NCBI GenBank assembly: GCA_000967895.1
Contig: FO203512.1
Span: forward strand, 2,751,350 to 2,815,349
Length of the DNA: 64,000 bases
Direction: 5' to 3'
DNA from: Oleispira antarctica RB-8
GTDB lineage: Bacteria > Pseudomonadota > Gammaproteobacteria > Pseudomonadales > Oceanobacteraceae
Shown in pieces: positions 25,781 through 33,337 of this stretch (within the stretch, counting starts at the first letter, position 1; every line of letters starts with the position of its first letter). Under the pieces are notes generated by a model. It was not told the DNA's origin. It saw only the letters and a program-made list of their open reading frames with translations, and did no database searches. The position numbers were made by a program, and so were the translations under genes.

Positions 25781-28044
25781 AAATAGACCAATAACATACT
25801 GATTAAAATAGCCCCTATAGGTTTAATATATCGCTCAACAAGTGACTTAGTTAAGTACCTTCTTAAAAGAGGATTAATGCTGGAAAATCTAAGCCCCTTA
25901 TTAATAAGGGATATATTATTAAGAAGTGATTCATCAGCACATACATCGCGACGAGAATTCCCAAGGACGTCGCTCCTGATTACATTGGCTATTACAGCTT
26001 TGTAAGAGGTTTGATCAATAACATTGATTGATGATTCTTTAGCATTAACAATTTTTCTATCTATATAAACCTGCCATTTTTTCTGACAATCTTCATTTTC
26101 AAGTTTGATCCATAATTTAAGAGAAACATACATCCAATAATAGTGATTTCCTTCAGTACCCTTATCTGCGCTATTGCCTTCATAAGTATTTATTGCTATT
26201 TGCCAACTATAAAAATCCTGGTCAATCTGATTCCGCCAGAGCAAGTAATCACTGGATTGCTCAATCCATTCTTTTAACTCAGGCCATTTATTCAATAGTC
26301 TGTCATGCACAAACTTCACAGCAGGCTCATGCTCAGAGTTTTCTATGTAAATAAGTAAGTTTGAATCAATAAAATTTTTAATGATTTTTCGCAATGGCGG
26401 CCGAACTAGTTCGATGACAGTTATTGGTACAGATTTAATAAAAGGTCCAGATCCTTGTGTCTGCCCTACAAACAGCTCGTAGAACTCAGAAACTAACCCT
26501 TCATCAGCACCATTAGACTTTAATAACTCATTCGCACGGCAAGCTACAGCCCCAAGTAGCCCTCCTAATTGTTCATAATCAGAAAATACCAAGAGGCTCA
26601 TATTCGAACCTCGTTGAATCGCTTTCTGGTAAAGCTGCTCTAATAAAAATCCCAGCATCGACAGTGAGTCTTGAGTGTGAATAGCTTCTGACAGAATTAA
26701 GTCATCAAGGCTCGCATCACCAGATTTTATTTCAAACGAGAGTCCTGAAAATATAGCTTGCTGTTGAATGATCGCCTTCCAGTTTTCTGCAGACAAGCGT
26801 GACGTTACAGAGCTGATCTCTGGCTCGAGTAAAGCTTCACAGTCTAAAAACCTACCAAGACTCTCACTTTTTATGGCCAGTAAAATATCTAAAGAAGTAA
26901 ACGCCTCCACTATTGCTTGTATCGTTTTAAACTCAACAATAATTTTTTTACTAGCCTGCGCCGAGGATGCGAGCATTTCTTCAAGTTGATCAATTACAAG
27001 AAAACAAGGCTGAGTATCTTCTTTAACAACATTCATTAAAAAATCCACCCCACCTGTTATGGATGCTACCAGCTGACGGTGAAGATCATCTACTGCAATA
27101 TTTTTTGATTTTAGATGCCAGGCTAAATTTAGCTGCTCTAATACATAATGTAAAACCCCACCCGACTTCGAGATTGCTGAGAACGTTTCACTTGACCAAT
27201 AATAATCAGGATTCTCGGACTCTAAGCGGGGTATTAAACCTGCATTTATGATTGATGTTTTGCCGGAGCCACTGGTACCGGTAAGAATTAATACGCCACT
27301 AGTTGATTTCAAGTCCCGATACAATCGATCAACATCGTCATCACGGCCAAAAAAACGAACGCTGTCTTCATAATTGAAGCTTTTAAGCCCCCTAAAAGGC
27401 TCCCAGCGGCCTAACGGGTCGCCGTCATAGTCATCAACAAGTAGTGTGCCTAACAAAGACTGTAGCCGAATAACAGGGACTAAAATTCCGCCCAACTCAG
27501 CGACTTCAGCTCGTTGTACGTCGCTGATATCGCCGGTATTTTGTTCGGGGTAACAAAGATAAAACTGAGGAATCCCTGGTTTATGTGTACTTACAAATTC
27601 ACAGGTTGAGCGAATCTTATCGCTAAGGTGACTGATCGGCTTAACTTGGCCTGATGTGAGTACTTCCCCAGTAGCAAAAACAGGATGCTCAAAGCACCCT
27701 GGCTTTTTAATAACAAGACGCCACCATGAGTCAAAGACCGCCAAAGCATATCCTAAACCACTGCTGCTGCTCCCTTGGGTGAAGTTAAACTCCTCATTCT
27801 GCATAGAAACGAGATTGACACTGGCACGGTAGCGATGGCGTTGATCTAAACCATTAAGAGAAACATACGCCGCAATAGCAGCCACCTCTAAATACCCCTC
27901 TTGCTCACTAAAGGCTTCAGAGGTTAGTTGTTGTTTGAGCTTAAGGTTCAGCAACCCCTTGGCCACCGAATCGCCCTGCTTGCTTTCTTGCGGCCGAACA
28001 TCAGCTTTTAAAATGGTTTTTGTGCTGGTTAGGATGTAGATCAT
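25771..28044 (-). CDS. Lon-like protease / nSTAND1 ATPase, membrane-anchored (module 1)
   Basis: 757 residues. The N-terminal ~200 residues resemble the Lon (S16) proteolytic fold: GSSSSGLGYA (candidate nucleophile S94, at the place of the Ser in Lon's PSAG), ATGEVLTSGQV (the GE-G-V strand pair) and HLSDKIRS (candidate K143), a Ser-Lys spacing close to Lon. Next is the nSTAND1 signature PFRGLKSFNYEDSVRFFGR, Walker A GTSGSGKT (256-263) and Walker B FLVIDQLEEM. The final ~20 residues are a membrane helix. It has a paralogue at 41463. It is probably a sensor ATPase that switches a protease. Catalysis is inferred. Confidence 0.8.
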   Translation of the reverse strand: MIYILTSTKTILKADVRPQESKQGDSVAKGLLNLKLKQQLTSEAFSEQEGYLEVAAIAAYVSLNGLDQRHRYRASVNLVSMQNEEFNFTQGSSSSGLGYALAVFDSWWRLVIKKPGCFEHPVFATGEVLTSGQVKPISHLSDKIRSTCEFVSTHKPGIPQFYLCYPEQNTGDISDVQRAEVAELGGILVPVIRLQSLLGTLLVDDYDGDPLGRWEPFRGLKSFNYEDSVRFFGRDDDVDRLYRDLKSTSGVLILTGTSGSGKTSIINAGLIPRLESENPDYYWSSETFSAISKSGGVLHYVLEQLNLAWHLKSKNIAVDDLHRQLVASITGGVDFLMNVVKEDTQPCFLVIDQLEEMLASSAQASKKIIVEFKTIQAIVEAFTSLDILLAIKSESLGRFLDCEALLEPEISSVTSRLSAENWKAIIQQQAIFSGLSFEIKSGDASLDDLILSEAIHTQDSLSMLGFLLEQLYQKAIQRGSNMSLLVFSDYEQLGGLLGAVACRANELLKSNGADEGLVSEFYELFVGQTQGSGPFIKSVPITVIELVRPPLRKIIKNFIDSNLLIYIENSEHEPAVKFVHDRLLNKWPELKEWIEQSSDYLLWRNQIDQDFYSWQIAINTYEGNSADKGTEGNHYYWMYVSLKLWIKLENEDCQKKWQVYIDRKIVNAKESSINVIDQTSYKAVIANVIRSDVLGNSRRDVCADESLLNNISLINKGLRFSSINPLLRRYLTKSLVERYIKPIGAILISMLLVYLWN

Positions 28045-28063
28045 TTAGTCATCCTGTTTTGGG

Positions 28064-28651
28064 CTATCCTTTAATAACAACATCAATGCTTAAGTTACCT
28101 TTTACTGCCTTAGACTTATTGGCTTCAACTAATACACCACTGCCTTCTGCCGCTCCACCTGCTTCATCAATATAAAGATTTGCCTCTAGTAAAGGTTCGC
28201 CATTGTTCGATATGACAACCTCGACGGATTTACCCATATAGGCGGATAGAGTTTTTTCCATAATTCCTTTATCTGAGTTATTCGGAGAGAGATAAATATC
28301 AACCTCATTTTCTGAACCAATAACCCGACGCACATCTAAAATAAAACCAGCACCACCAAAACTCATGGGTTGAGAGAACCAATCTCCTAATGATTGACCT
28401 GCAGCCGCTAATAATTCTGTGGACCCAAAGCTATCAACTATTTTCGTCTGTGATCTAGGTTTAAAAGCAACAATATTACTAGGTGTCTGTTCAGAAGCCC
28501 CCTTGGCCCTCTTTAATAGCATGTCCAGCTCTGAGCTAAGACCTTCAGGCATTCCATTATCCATTTCTGATCTAACGTCAGCCATTATTTTTGACAACGT
28601 CTCTTCAGCATGAATAGCTAGAATTTCCTTTGTTATATCCTTTTTAGTCAT
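28064..28651 (-). CDS. ~197-aa module protein, possible anti-sigma or protease substrate (module 1)
   Basis: 195 residues, family not recognised. The first ~55 are helical and charged. A linker (NIVAFKPRSQ) leads to a conserved C-terminal domain with DWFSQPM, GAGFILDVRR, GKSVEVVISNN and YIDEAGGAAEGSG. The paralogue at 46305 shares all these blocks. There is no membrane segment and no zinc-binding anti-sigma motif. Its ATG overlaps the stop of the sigma-factor gene by 4 bp (ATGA), and the Lon/STAND gene starts 19 bp after it. From position alone it could hold the sigma factor inactive until cleaved. Confidence 0.6.
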   Translation of the reverse strand: MTKKDITKEILAIHAEETLSKIMADVRSEMDNGMPEGLSSELDMLLKRAKGASEQTPSNIVAFKPRSQTKIVDSFGSTELLAAAGQSLGDWFSQPMSFGGAGFILDVRRVIGSENEVDIYLSPNNSDKGIMEKTLSAYMGKSVEVVISNNGEPLLEANLYIDEAGGAAEGSGVLVEANKSKAVKGNLSIDVVIKG

Positions 28652-29334
28652 AGAATAATCCCTGAGCTCTCTAATTGCTCCTGTAAATACTGTATTTGGT
28701 CGTGCGGGTTTGAAACCTTAATACCATGAGGCTGGGTGCACATGGTAACTTTATCAATGAAGCGCTTTAACTCTTGAGTAGGATTACTCGACTGATACCC
28801 TAAATGACCTGCCAAAGCTTTCATCGGCATGTCATAACTAGCAAACTCCCAAAACGCTGCATAGAAGAAACGTTTTCGCTCTACACTTTGTATGTCTAGA
28901 GACACTGATTCGAAACAGTTTTTAATCCACTGATAAGCCTCCTTGGCAATCAAGTGCTGCTCTGGTGTCTCAAATGCATGTATAGCGGTTTCTGAGTCAC
29001 ACACATCCTCTATAGATGAATTAACGATATTTTGATAACGACCGCCAGAGGCCTCGACCTCTGACTTCGTTAACCTTCGGTTAATCCCTTGAAGCTTTAG
29101 TTGGTCCATATAGCAAGACCACACTGTTTTAATAACGTAACTGTTAATGATTCTTTCATTTTCTGCATCGCTTATGTCGTATTCATCAAAGAAATTACGT
29201 TTTAAGAGTTTTAAGAACACTTCTTGCGCAACATCCTCTCTAAACTCTTTATGCTCAGGCGCTTTAACTTTCCAAGCCGTAATTTTTTTAATTAGGCTTA
29301 AGTACACGCCTAATTCATTATTGCCAGCGACCAT
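28648..29334 (-). CDS. ECF-like sigma factor (module 1)
   Basis: 228 residues from ATG 29334, which has AGGGA in front and aligns with the paralogue's start. An ATG at 29388 is less likely. Region 2 is seen in REDVAQEVFLKLLKRNFF and SYVIKTVWSCYMDQLKL, which fit the -10-binding helices. Region 4 is the C-terminal MKALAGHLGYQSSNPTQELKRF, a helix-turn-helix that would read the -35. There is a ~60-residue linker between them. It is the first gene of the module and is coupled to the next gene by ATGA. It would redirect RNA polymerase, probably including to its own promoter. Confidence 0.78.
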   Translation of the reverse strand: MVAGNNELGVYLSLIKKITAWKVKAPEHKEFREDVAQEVFLKLLKRNFFDEYDISDAENERIINSYVIKTVWSCYMDQLKLQGINRRLTKSEVEASGGRYQNIVNSSIEDVCDSETAIHAFETPEQHLIAKEAYQWIKNCFESVSLDIQSVERKRFFYAAFWEFASYDMPMKALAGHLGYQSSNPTQELKRFIDKVTMCTQPHGIKVSNPHDQIQYLQEQLESSGIIL

Positions 29335-29395
29335 AGATATCCCTTTTTTTATTAAAACCATAGGAAATAACCAATATTTAGTCGCCACTTTAAAC

Positions 29396-29459
29396 TAAAC
29401 GCAGCGATATCATGAAAGTTAACAAAGTTATGGTTTTTAAATTAATACAGATTGTTAAT
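29396..29459 (-). promoter_or_regulatory. candidate autoregulated promoter of module 1
   Basis: On the minus strand: ATTAACAA (29459-29452), then TTGTTAAC (29425-29418), 16 bp, CGTTTA (29401-29396). The same elements, order and near-identical spacing occur before module 2 at 48116-48057, and both CGTTTA boxes lie 61 bp before the first start codon. The two words form an inverted repeat. TTGTTAAY-N15/16-CGTTTA could be the -35/-10 of the module's own sigma factor. Confidence 0.5.
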
Positions 29460-29909
29460 GCTCTTAAAATTATTTGACATGCAGGTATCATGCTCATCGC
29501 ACACATAAGTGTAACTCTGACTCATGGCAAACTAAGCCCTTAAGACTAGACAAAACCCTCACTATACATAGGCAATACTATCTTAATCATGAGTATTGCT
29601 GCAACTTTCTATGAACACTGATTTTGACAGCAGAATTCTATCTGCTCAGCCACCATTTACTGACCAAAAGAGATATTTAGACTTGTGAATTAAGGCAGTG
29701 AAAACAGTAATTAGCGACATTATTTAGATATTTAGTCGCGTCCTGGCTTTAAGCAACCTCGCAGTAACTATTTTCAACCTCACTTGTTAATTCCTTTGCT
29801 CCCAATGCGTTTTGTCATTTGAACAATGAATATGGGTTAAAGGTTACTCAACACGGTCACCTCGAACCCTCAATCACTAAATAGAAACTAGACAATTAAG
29901 GGGTGGTAT
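29460..29909. other. gene-free stretch between divergent operons
   Basis: 450 bp between the module 1 promoter element and the dual-OB gene. No frame with a ribosome site is visible. It must hold the promoter of the plus-strand trio, but I cannot single out a convincing -35/-10 pair; a TTGACA at about 29474 lacks a good -10. Confidence 0.5.
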
Positions 29910-30548
29910 ATGTTCCATAGAGGACTAAACACAGGAAGCAGCGTAGATATCGTAGTACTTGCAAAATCATTTAAGCATGGAGAACACTGCATTGCAGGAA
30001 AGTGCCTAATTACCAAAGAGTGGATCAGACCTGTATCTGATATCAATGGAGGGGCGATTTCTTCTGATCAAGCCAAGATACAAAATAAGTACGGAATATT
30101 TCCTACTAAACCACTCCAGAAAATACAAATAAAAATCAATCAGCATACACCGCTGATAAACCAACCTGAGAATCATTTAATTCAAAAAGAGCAGTGGATA
30201 CAGAAGTATAGTGTAAAGAACCATGAACTGATAAATTACCTTGATATACCAGATAGCCTATGGGGTAGAGGAAATCACGTTTCCTATGCAAGCATACAGA
30301 ATGGTACACAAAAAATAGACCAATCACTGTATTTGGTGCAGGTTAAAAACCTCAATTTAATAATAAATGAAGATGGCAAAAAAAGAGCAATTTTTGACTA
30401 TAACAATGAACAATATAATTTACCCGTTACAGACCCACAATTTAATAAAATATTGGAACAGCGCCCTGAGCTAGCATCAATACTGTGCATAAGTTTAGCC
30501 TGTGAGTTCCATAATAAGTGCTACAAAGTTGTCGCTACAATTTTCTAA
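29910..30548 (+). CDS. dual-OB-domain protein (DuOB-like)
   Basis: 212 residues, beta-rich. The opening SVDIVVLAKSFKHGEHCIAG and the following KEWIRPVSD match the conserved start of dual-OB proteins that occur beside DUF488 and nucleoside- or base-processing genes. A second beta-barrel is suggested by LYLVQVKNLNLII near residue 145. No catalytic motif is obvious, so nucleic-acid binding is the likely role. GGGGTGG precedes the ATG. The DUF488 gene follows 18 bp later, and all three genes of this unit are on the same strand. Confidence 0.6.
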   Translation: MFHRGLNTGSSVDIVVLAKSFKHGEHCIAGKCLITKEWIRPVSDINGGAISSDQAKIQNKYGIFPTKPLQKIQIKINQHTPLINQPENHLIQKEQWIQKYSVKNHELINYLDIPDSLWGRGNHVSYASIQNGTQKIDQSLYLVQVKNLNLIINEDGKKRAIFDYNNEQYNLPVTDPQFNKILEQRPELASILCISLACEFHNKCYKVVATIF

Positions 30549-30566
30549 ATATGGATAATTATTAAT

Positions 30567-31007
30567 ATGAAAACGTATACAATTGGATTTACACAGAAAA
30601 GCGCTAAAACATTTTTTGAGCATATAATTGATGCCGATATTAAAACAGTAATTGATGTGAGATTAAACAACGTATCTCAGCTATCTGGATTCGCTAAAAA
30701 AAACGACCTTAAATATTTCTTAGAAACATTATGCGATGCTGACTATTTACATATACCCGATTTCGCGCCGACTAAAGAGATGCTAAACGCGTACAAGAAA
30801 AAGGAGATTACCTGGCATTCTTACGAAGATAAGTTTATAAACTTAATCTCTCGTCGAAACGTTGAACGTATAATAAAGCCTGAACTCATTGAAAATAGTT
30901 GTTTTTTGTGCAGCGAGCATGAACCTCACTTCTGTCATCGCCGATTACTAGTAAACTATCTCAACGAACAGCTAAATTTGAACTTGGATATTAGGCACTT
31001 ATTTTAA
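30567..31007 (+). CDS. DUF488 family protein
   Basis: 146 residues covering the whole DUF488 domain: the opening YTIGFTQKSA, VIDVRLNN with SGFAKKNDL, a central HIPDFAPTKEML, WHSYEDKF and the C-terminal FLCSEHEPHFCHRR, whose cysteines and histidines could bind a metal. The biochemical function of DUF488 is not established. It is repeatedly found in conflict and base-modification neighbourhoods, which is family-level knowledge. It is sandwiched between the dual-OB and DUF4326 genes with almost no gaps. Confidence 0.85.
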   Translation: MKTYTIGFTQKSAKTFFEHIIDADIKTVIDVRLNNVSQLSGFAKKNDLKYFLETLCDADYLHIPDFAPTKEMLNAYKKKEITWHSYEDKFINLISRRNVERIIKPELIENSCFLCSEHEPHFCHRRLLVNYLNEQLNLNLDIRHLF

Positions 31008-31008
31008 T

Positions 31009-31620
31009 ATGAAAAATATATACATATATTATCCTAAAGAGTTTAATTCACAGACTAAATTCGATCGAAAAATTTCGAGGATTATTGGCAGCACGTCCAA
31101 CATCTCAATTTTTTATCCAAATGATCACAACAATCTGATTGATAATTTCTTTAATAAACATTTTCCGTCTATTCCATTGGTTGAGTGCGGCCCACTACCA
31201 CCCGTACCAGACAATATGACTCATGCAATAGTGTTCGATGATGGCGAGTGTTTTTCTGACCAAGTGAGAGATATTAATGACCATGCCATTCCCCTCAGAG
31301 TGATTAAAATCGATATTACACGTGTAATTAACATAAAGCGTGATGCTGATATTCTCAACAACATAGCCTCCTCTAAGTATGAATACATTGGCAGAGGATC
31401 ATATTGGGGAAATCCTCACAGCATGTTTGAAGAAGGTGATGAACGAGACGAGGTGATCAGAAAATATAAGTATGATTTTGATTATGAAAAATTCATAAAA
31501 ATCGACAAATCAGAAGTTTACAAGCTTGCTGGAAAAAGACTTGGTTGCTTTTGCAGCCCAGCTTCATGCCATGGTGATATATTAGCAAATCACCTCAACA
31601 GCTGGGACGATGGCAAGTAA
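31009..31620 (+). CDS. DUF4326-containing protein
   Basis: 203 residues, starting 1 bp after the DUF488 stop. The C-terminal ~80 residues match DUF4326: SYWGNPHSMF, a RDEVIRKYK helix, then LAGKRLGCFCSPASCHGD, with conserved Cys and His that look metal-binding. The N-terminal ~110 residues have an alternating strand/helix pattern (ISIFYP, HAIVFDDGE, PLRVIKID) like a Rossmannoid nucleotide-binding fold, but no family is clear. With its neighbours it forms a compact three-gene unit that may process or sense a nucleotide. Confidence 0.7.
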   Translation: MKNIYIYYPKEFNSQTKFDRKISRIIGSTSNISIFYPNDHNNLIDNFFNKHFPSIPLVECGPLPPVPDNMTHAIVFDDGECFSDQVRDINDHAIPLRVIKIDITRVINIKRDADILNNIASSKYEYIGRGSYWGNPHSMFEEGDERDEVIRKYKYDFDYEKFIKIDKSEVYKLAGKRLGCFCSPASCHGDILANHLNSWDDGK

Positions 31621-31626
31621 TAAATC

Positions 31627-31660
31627 AGCGCATTTTTCTGATAATCCAGATTAATGCGCT
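31627..31660 (+). terminator. hairpin after the DUF4326 gene
   Basis: AGCGCATT at 31627-31634 pairs with AATGCGCT at 31653-31660, and inner TCTG/CAGA pairs extend the stem to 12 of 14 positions. It lies 6 bp after the stop codon of the three-gene unit. The following TTGAGCGCTT is only weakly T-rich, so it may be a terminator or a stabilising 3' hairpin. Confidence 0.45.
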
Positions 31661-31879
31661 TTGAGCGCTTAAAACCGAGTGGTAATAAATAACAACCGGT
31701 TTCGGCAAGCCTTGGCCTTGTAGTGCCGCCTTCAAAATTCTAACCATATAAAACCCGCTTAAATTGCCCTCCCTAATGCTTTACCCCTACCTACGATCAA
31801 AATATATTTCCAACAACTTGTTAATTTCAATCAGTTTGATGCGTTTAGATAATTAACAGTCTATGAAATATAACGATAG

Positions 31880-32172
31880 CGTTCCATTTACCCTCATAAG
31901 TGCTTAAGGAAGCCCTATGTCTCAGTCTTCGCCCCCTCACCCGAAGATATTGCGTTGTTAATATCTCTGGTTGAGCAAGGTGATACTGAGCGATATTGAA
32001 GTTGGGCATTCTTTTTTTGAAAGGTAATGATGGCGTTCCACTTAACTTACCCACAGCGGTCAGATTTTTGGAAATGGCCAATGCAAAAGGAGATCCCGAT
32101 GCAAAAACCAATCTTGACCTGATCTACGAAAGTAGAGTTTTAGAATACGACGATCCCTGTAATACACATTAA
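31880..32172 (+). pseudogene. frameshifted Sel1-repeat protein remnant
   Basis: Two frames join into one Sel1-like repeat protein. The first ends ...DIALLISLVEQGDTE before a stop. A -1 shift near 31984-31990 then continues AILKLGILFLKGN, TAVRFLEMANAKGDPDAKT and LIYES to a TAA at 32170. The A-x-L-x-LG and A-x-x-x-G-D-P-D-A pattern is the Sel1/TPR-like consensus. It has no plausible start codon and is broken, so it is decayed. It ends 13 bp before the Zorya-like operon. An 88-codon frame on the opposite strand here is only its shadow. Confidence 0.6.
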
Positions 32173-32185
32173 TTGAGAATTTATC

Positions 32186-32437
32186 ATGTCTATATTTTTA
32201 GAAAAATTAAAGAACCTTAAAGGCAAAAGTAAGGCGCAATTTGATCAGTTCATTCTTGAGAACGCTAAAAAATCTGTATTGAAAGAGCTTCAAGATAATG
32301 ATGTTTCACCAGATGATATCACCCCAGAAGAAATGGATGAGTTGCTTGCTGAGGAAATTAAAACCCAGCGTGAATTCGCCAAAGGGCTTGCCACGGGGTC
32401 TATTGGCTTTGCAGTGCTTTTGGAGTTACTAGGGTAA
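32186..32437 (+). CDS. small hypothetical protein, first gene of the Zorya-like operon
   Basis: 83 residues, no family recognised. It is highly charged and helical (ENAKKSVLKELQDN, ITPEEMDELLAEE), with a short hydrophobic C-terminal stretch (GSIGFAVLLELLG). Its stop overlaps the next start as TAATG, so it belongs to the operon leading to the MotA/MotB-like pair. It may be a partner or regulator of the membrane proteins. Confidence 0.5.
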   Translation: MSIFLEKLKNLKGKSKAQFDQFILENAKKSVLKELQDNDVSPDDITPEEMDELLAEEIKTQREFAKGLATGSIGFAVLLELLG

Positions 32438-32775
32438 TGCTTCGTTTACTTAGCCCCCTACTTCTTTGGGCATTTTTAAAAGCCAACAGAAAATCCTTAA
32501 AGCGCTTGTTCATTGTCGCTTTTTCTTACGTTCTTATGTTAGTGATATACGCTGACTTTGAAACCGTATTTTTTGACGGTGAGGTTCTCGTATTTAAATT
32601 AATAAAGTGGTTAATGATAATGGTTGCTATAACCCACATCTGCATTGTGCTTAAAGCATTTAAATCACGGCCCCAGTCAAAACAAGTTAATCATAAGAAT
32701 ATTGCACCTGTTTTATTAACAAGATCTCAGAAAATCATCAATAAATATAAAGATGACGCTAATAATGGAACTTGA
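32437..32775 (+). CDS. small membrane protein in the Zorya-like operon
   Basis: 112 residues with three hydrophobic stretches (LLSPLLLWAFL, LFIVAFSYVLMLVIYA and LIKWLMIMVAITHICIVL), so probably three membrane helices, then a short basic cytoplasmic tail. No family recognised. It overlaps the genes on both sides (1 bp before, 23 bp after), which implies co-translation with the ion-channel-like genes downstream. Confidence 0.55.
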   Translation: MLRLLSPLLLWAFLKANRKSLKRLFIVAFSYVLMLVIYADFETVFFDGEVLVFKLIKWLMIMVAITHICIVLKAFKSRPQSKQVNHKNIAPVLLTRSQKIINKYKDDANNGT

Positions 32776-33337
32776 AATACTCAAACATAAACAGCAAAGC
32801 ACAAAGCAGCTTGTTGACCACGTACTCAAGCATTGCAAAAAAATCGAAGGGGCGATTCTACAAAATGATATTTCAACCCAAATAGAGGAGAAGCTGGTCA
32901 GTATTGGTATTGCTTCATTATTTATGTGGCTAGTCGGGCTGCTTTTATCATTAACAGGATTTGGCATTCCATTGTTTTTAATAGGTCTGGTTTTATCAAA
33001 GGTGATTAATTCAAAAGTGTATGGCAAGGCTCGCTCTGAAGACAGCTTAAAGGACGAAGAGAATAAACTGATTCAGCTAATGCATTCTTACACGAAACAA
33101 CTTAAGGGTTTGAAAATGAAGGTCGGATTGGCATCTAAAAGAAATCAAGTTCTTTTCTCAGAGTACCCTCAGCGTAAGGTCGAACTAGAGAACTTAGCCC
33201 AAGAGATCAAGAATCTGGATATTAAGCACTTGAGCATTAAATACCGTACTGTTTATTCAAAACTCGTCAACTCACAAAACTCATTATTTATGCATCTTGA
33301 TCATGCTTACAAAATAAAAAGACAGGAATCCTTATGA
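32753..33337 (+). CDS. coiled-coil membrane protein in the Zorya-like operon
   Basis: 194 residues. A charged N-terminal helix of about 50 residues is followed by a membrane hairpin (LVSIGIASLFMWLVGLLLSL, then a glycine turn and IPLFLIGLVLSKV) and a long C-terminal coiled coil. An ATG at 32765 is an equally possible start; neither has a strong ribosome site. The stop overlaps the MotA-like start as ATGA. It is not recognised as a known Zorya component. Confidence 0.55.
   Translation: MTLIMELEILKHKQQSTKQLVDHVLKHCKKIEGAILQNDISTQIEEKLVSIGIASLFMWLVGLLLSLTGFGIPLFLIGLVLSKVINSKVYGKARSEDSLKDEENKLIQLMHSYTKQLKGLKMKVGLASKRNQVLFSEYPQRKVELENLAQEIKNLDIKHLSIKYRTVYSKLVNSQNSLFMHLDHAYKIKRQESL

Noticed and set aside
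28064-28651. Zinc-binding anti-sigma (ZAS) protein
   Set aside because: There is no H-x3-C-x2-C motif and no membrane helix; any anti-sigma role rests on gene order only.
31845-32111. 88-codon minus-strand open frame
   Set aside because: It has no ribosome site or domain and lies opposite the Sel1 remnant; it is a shadow of that pseudogene.
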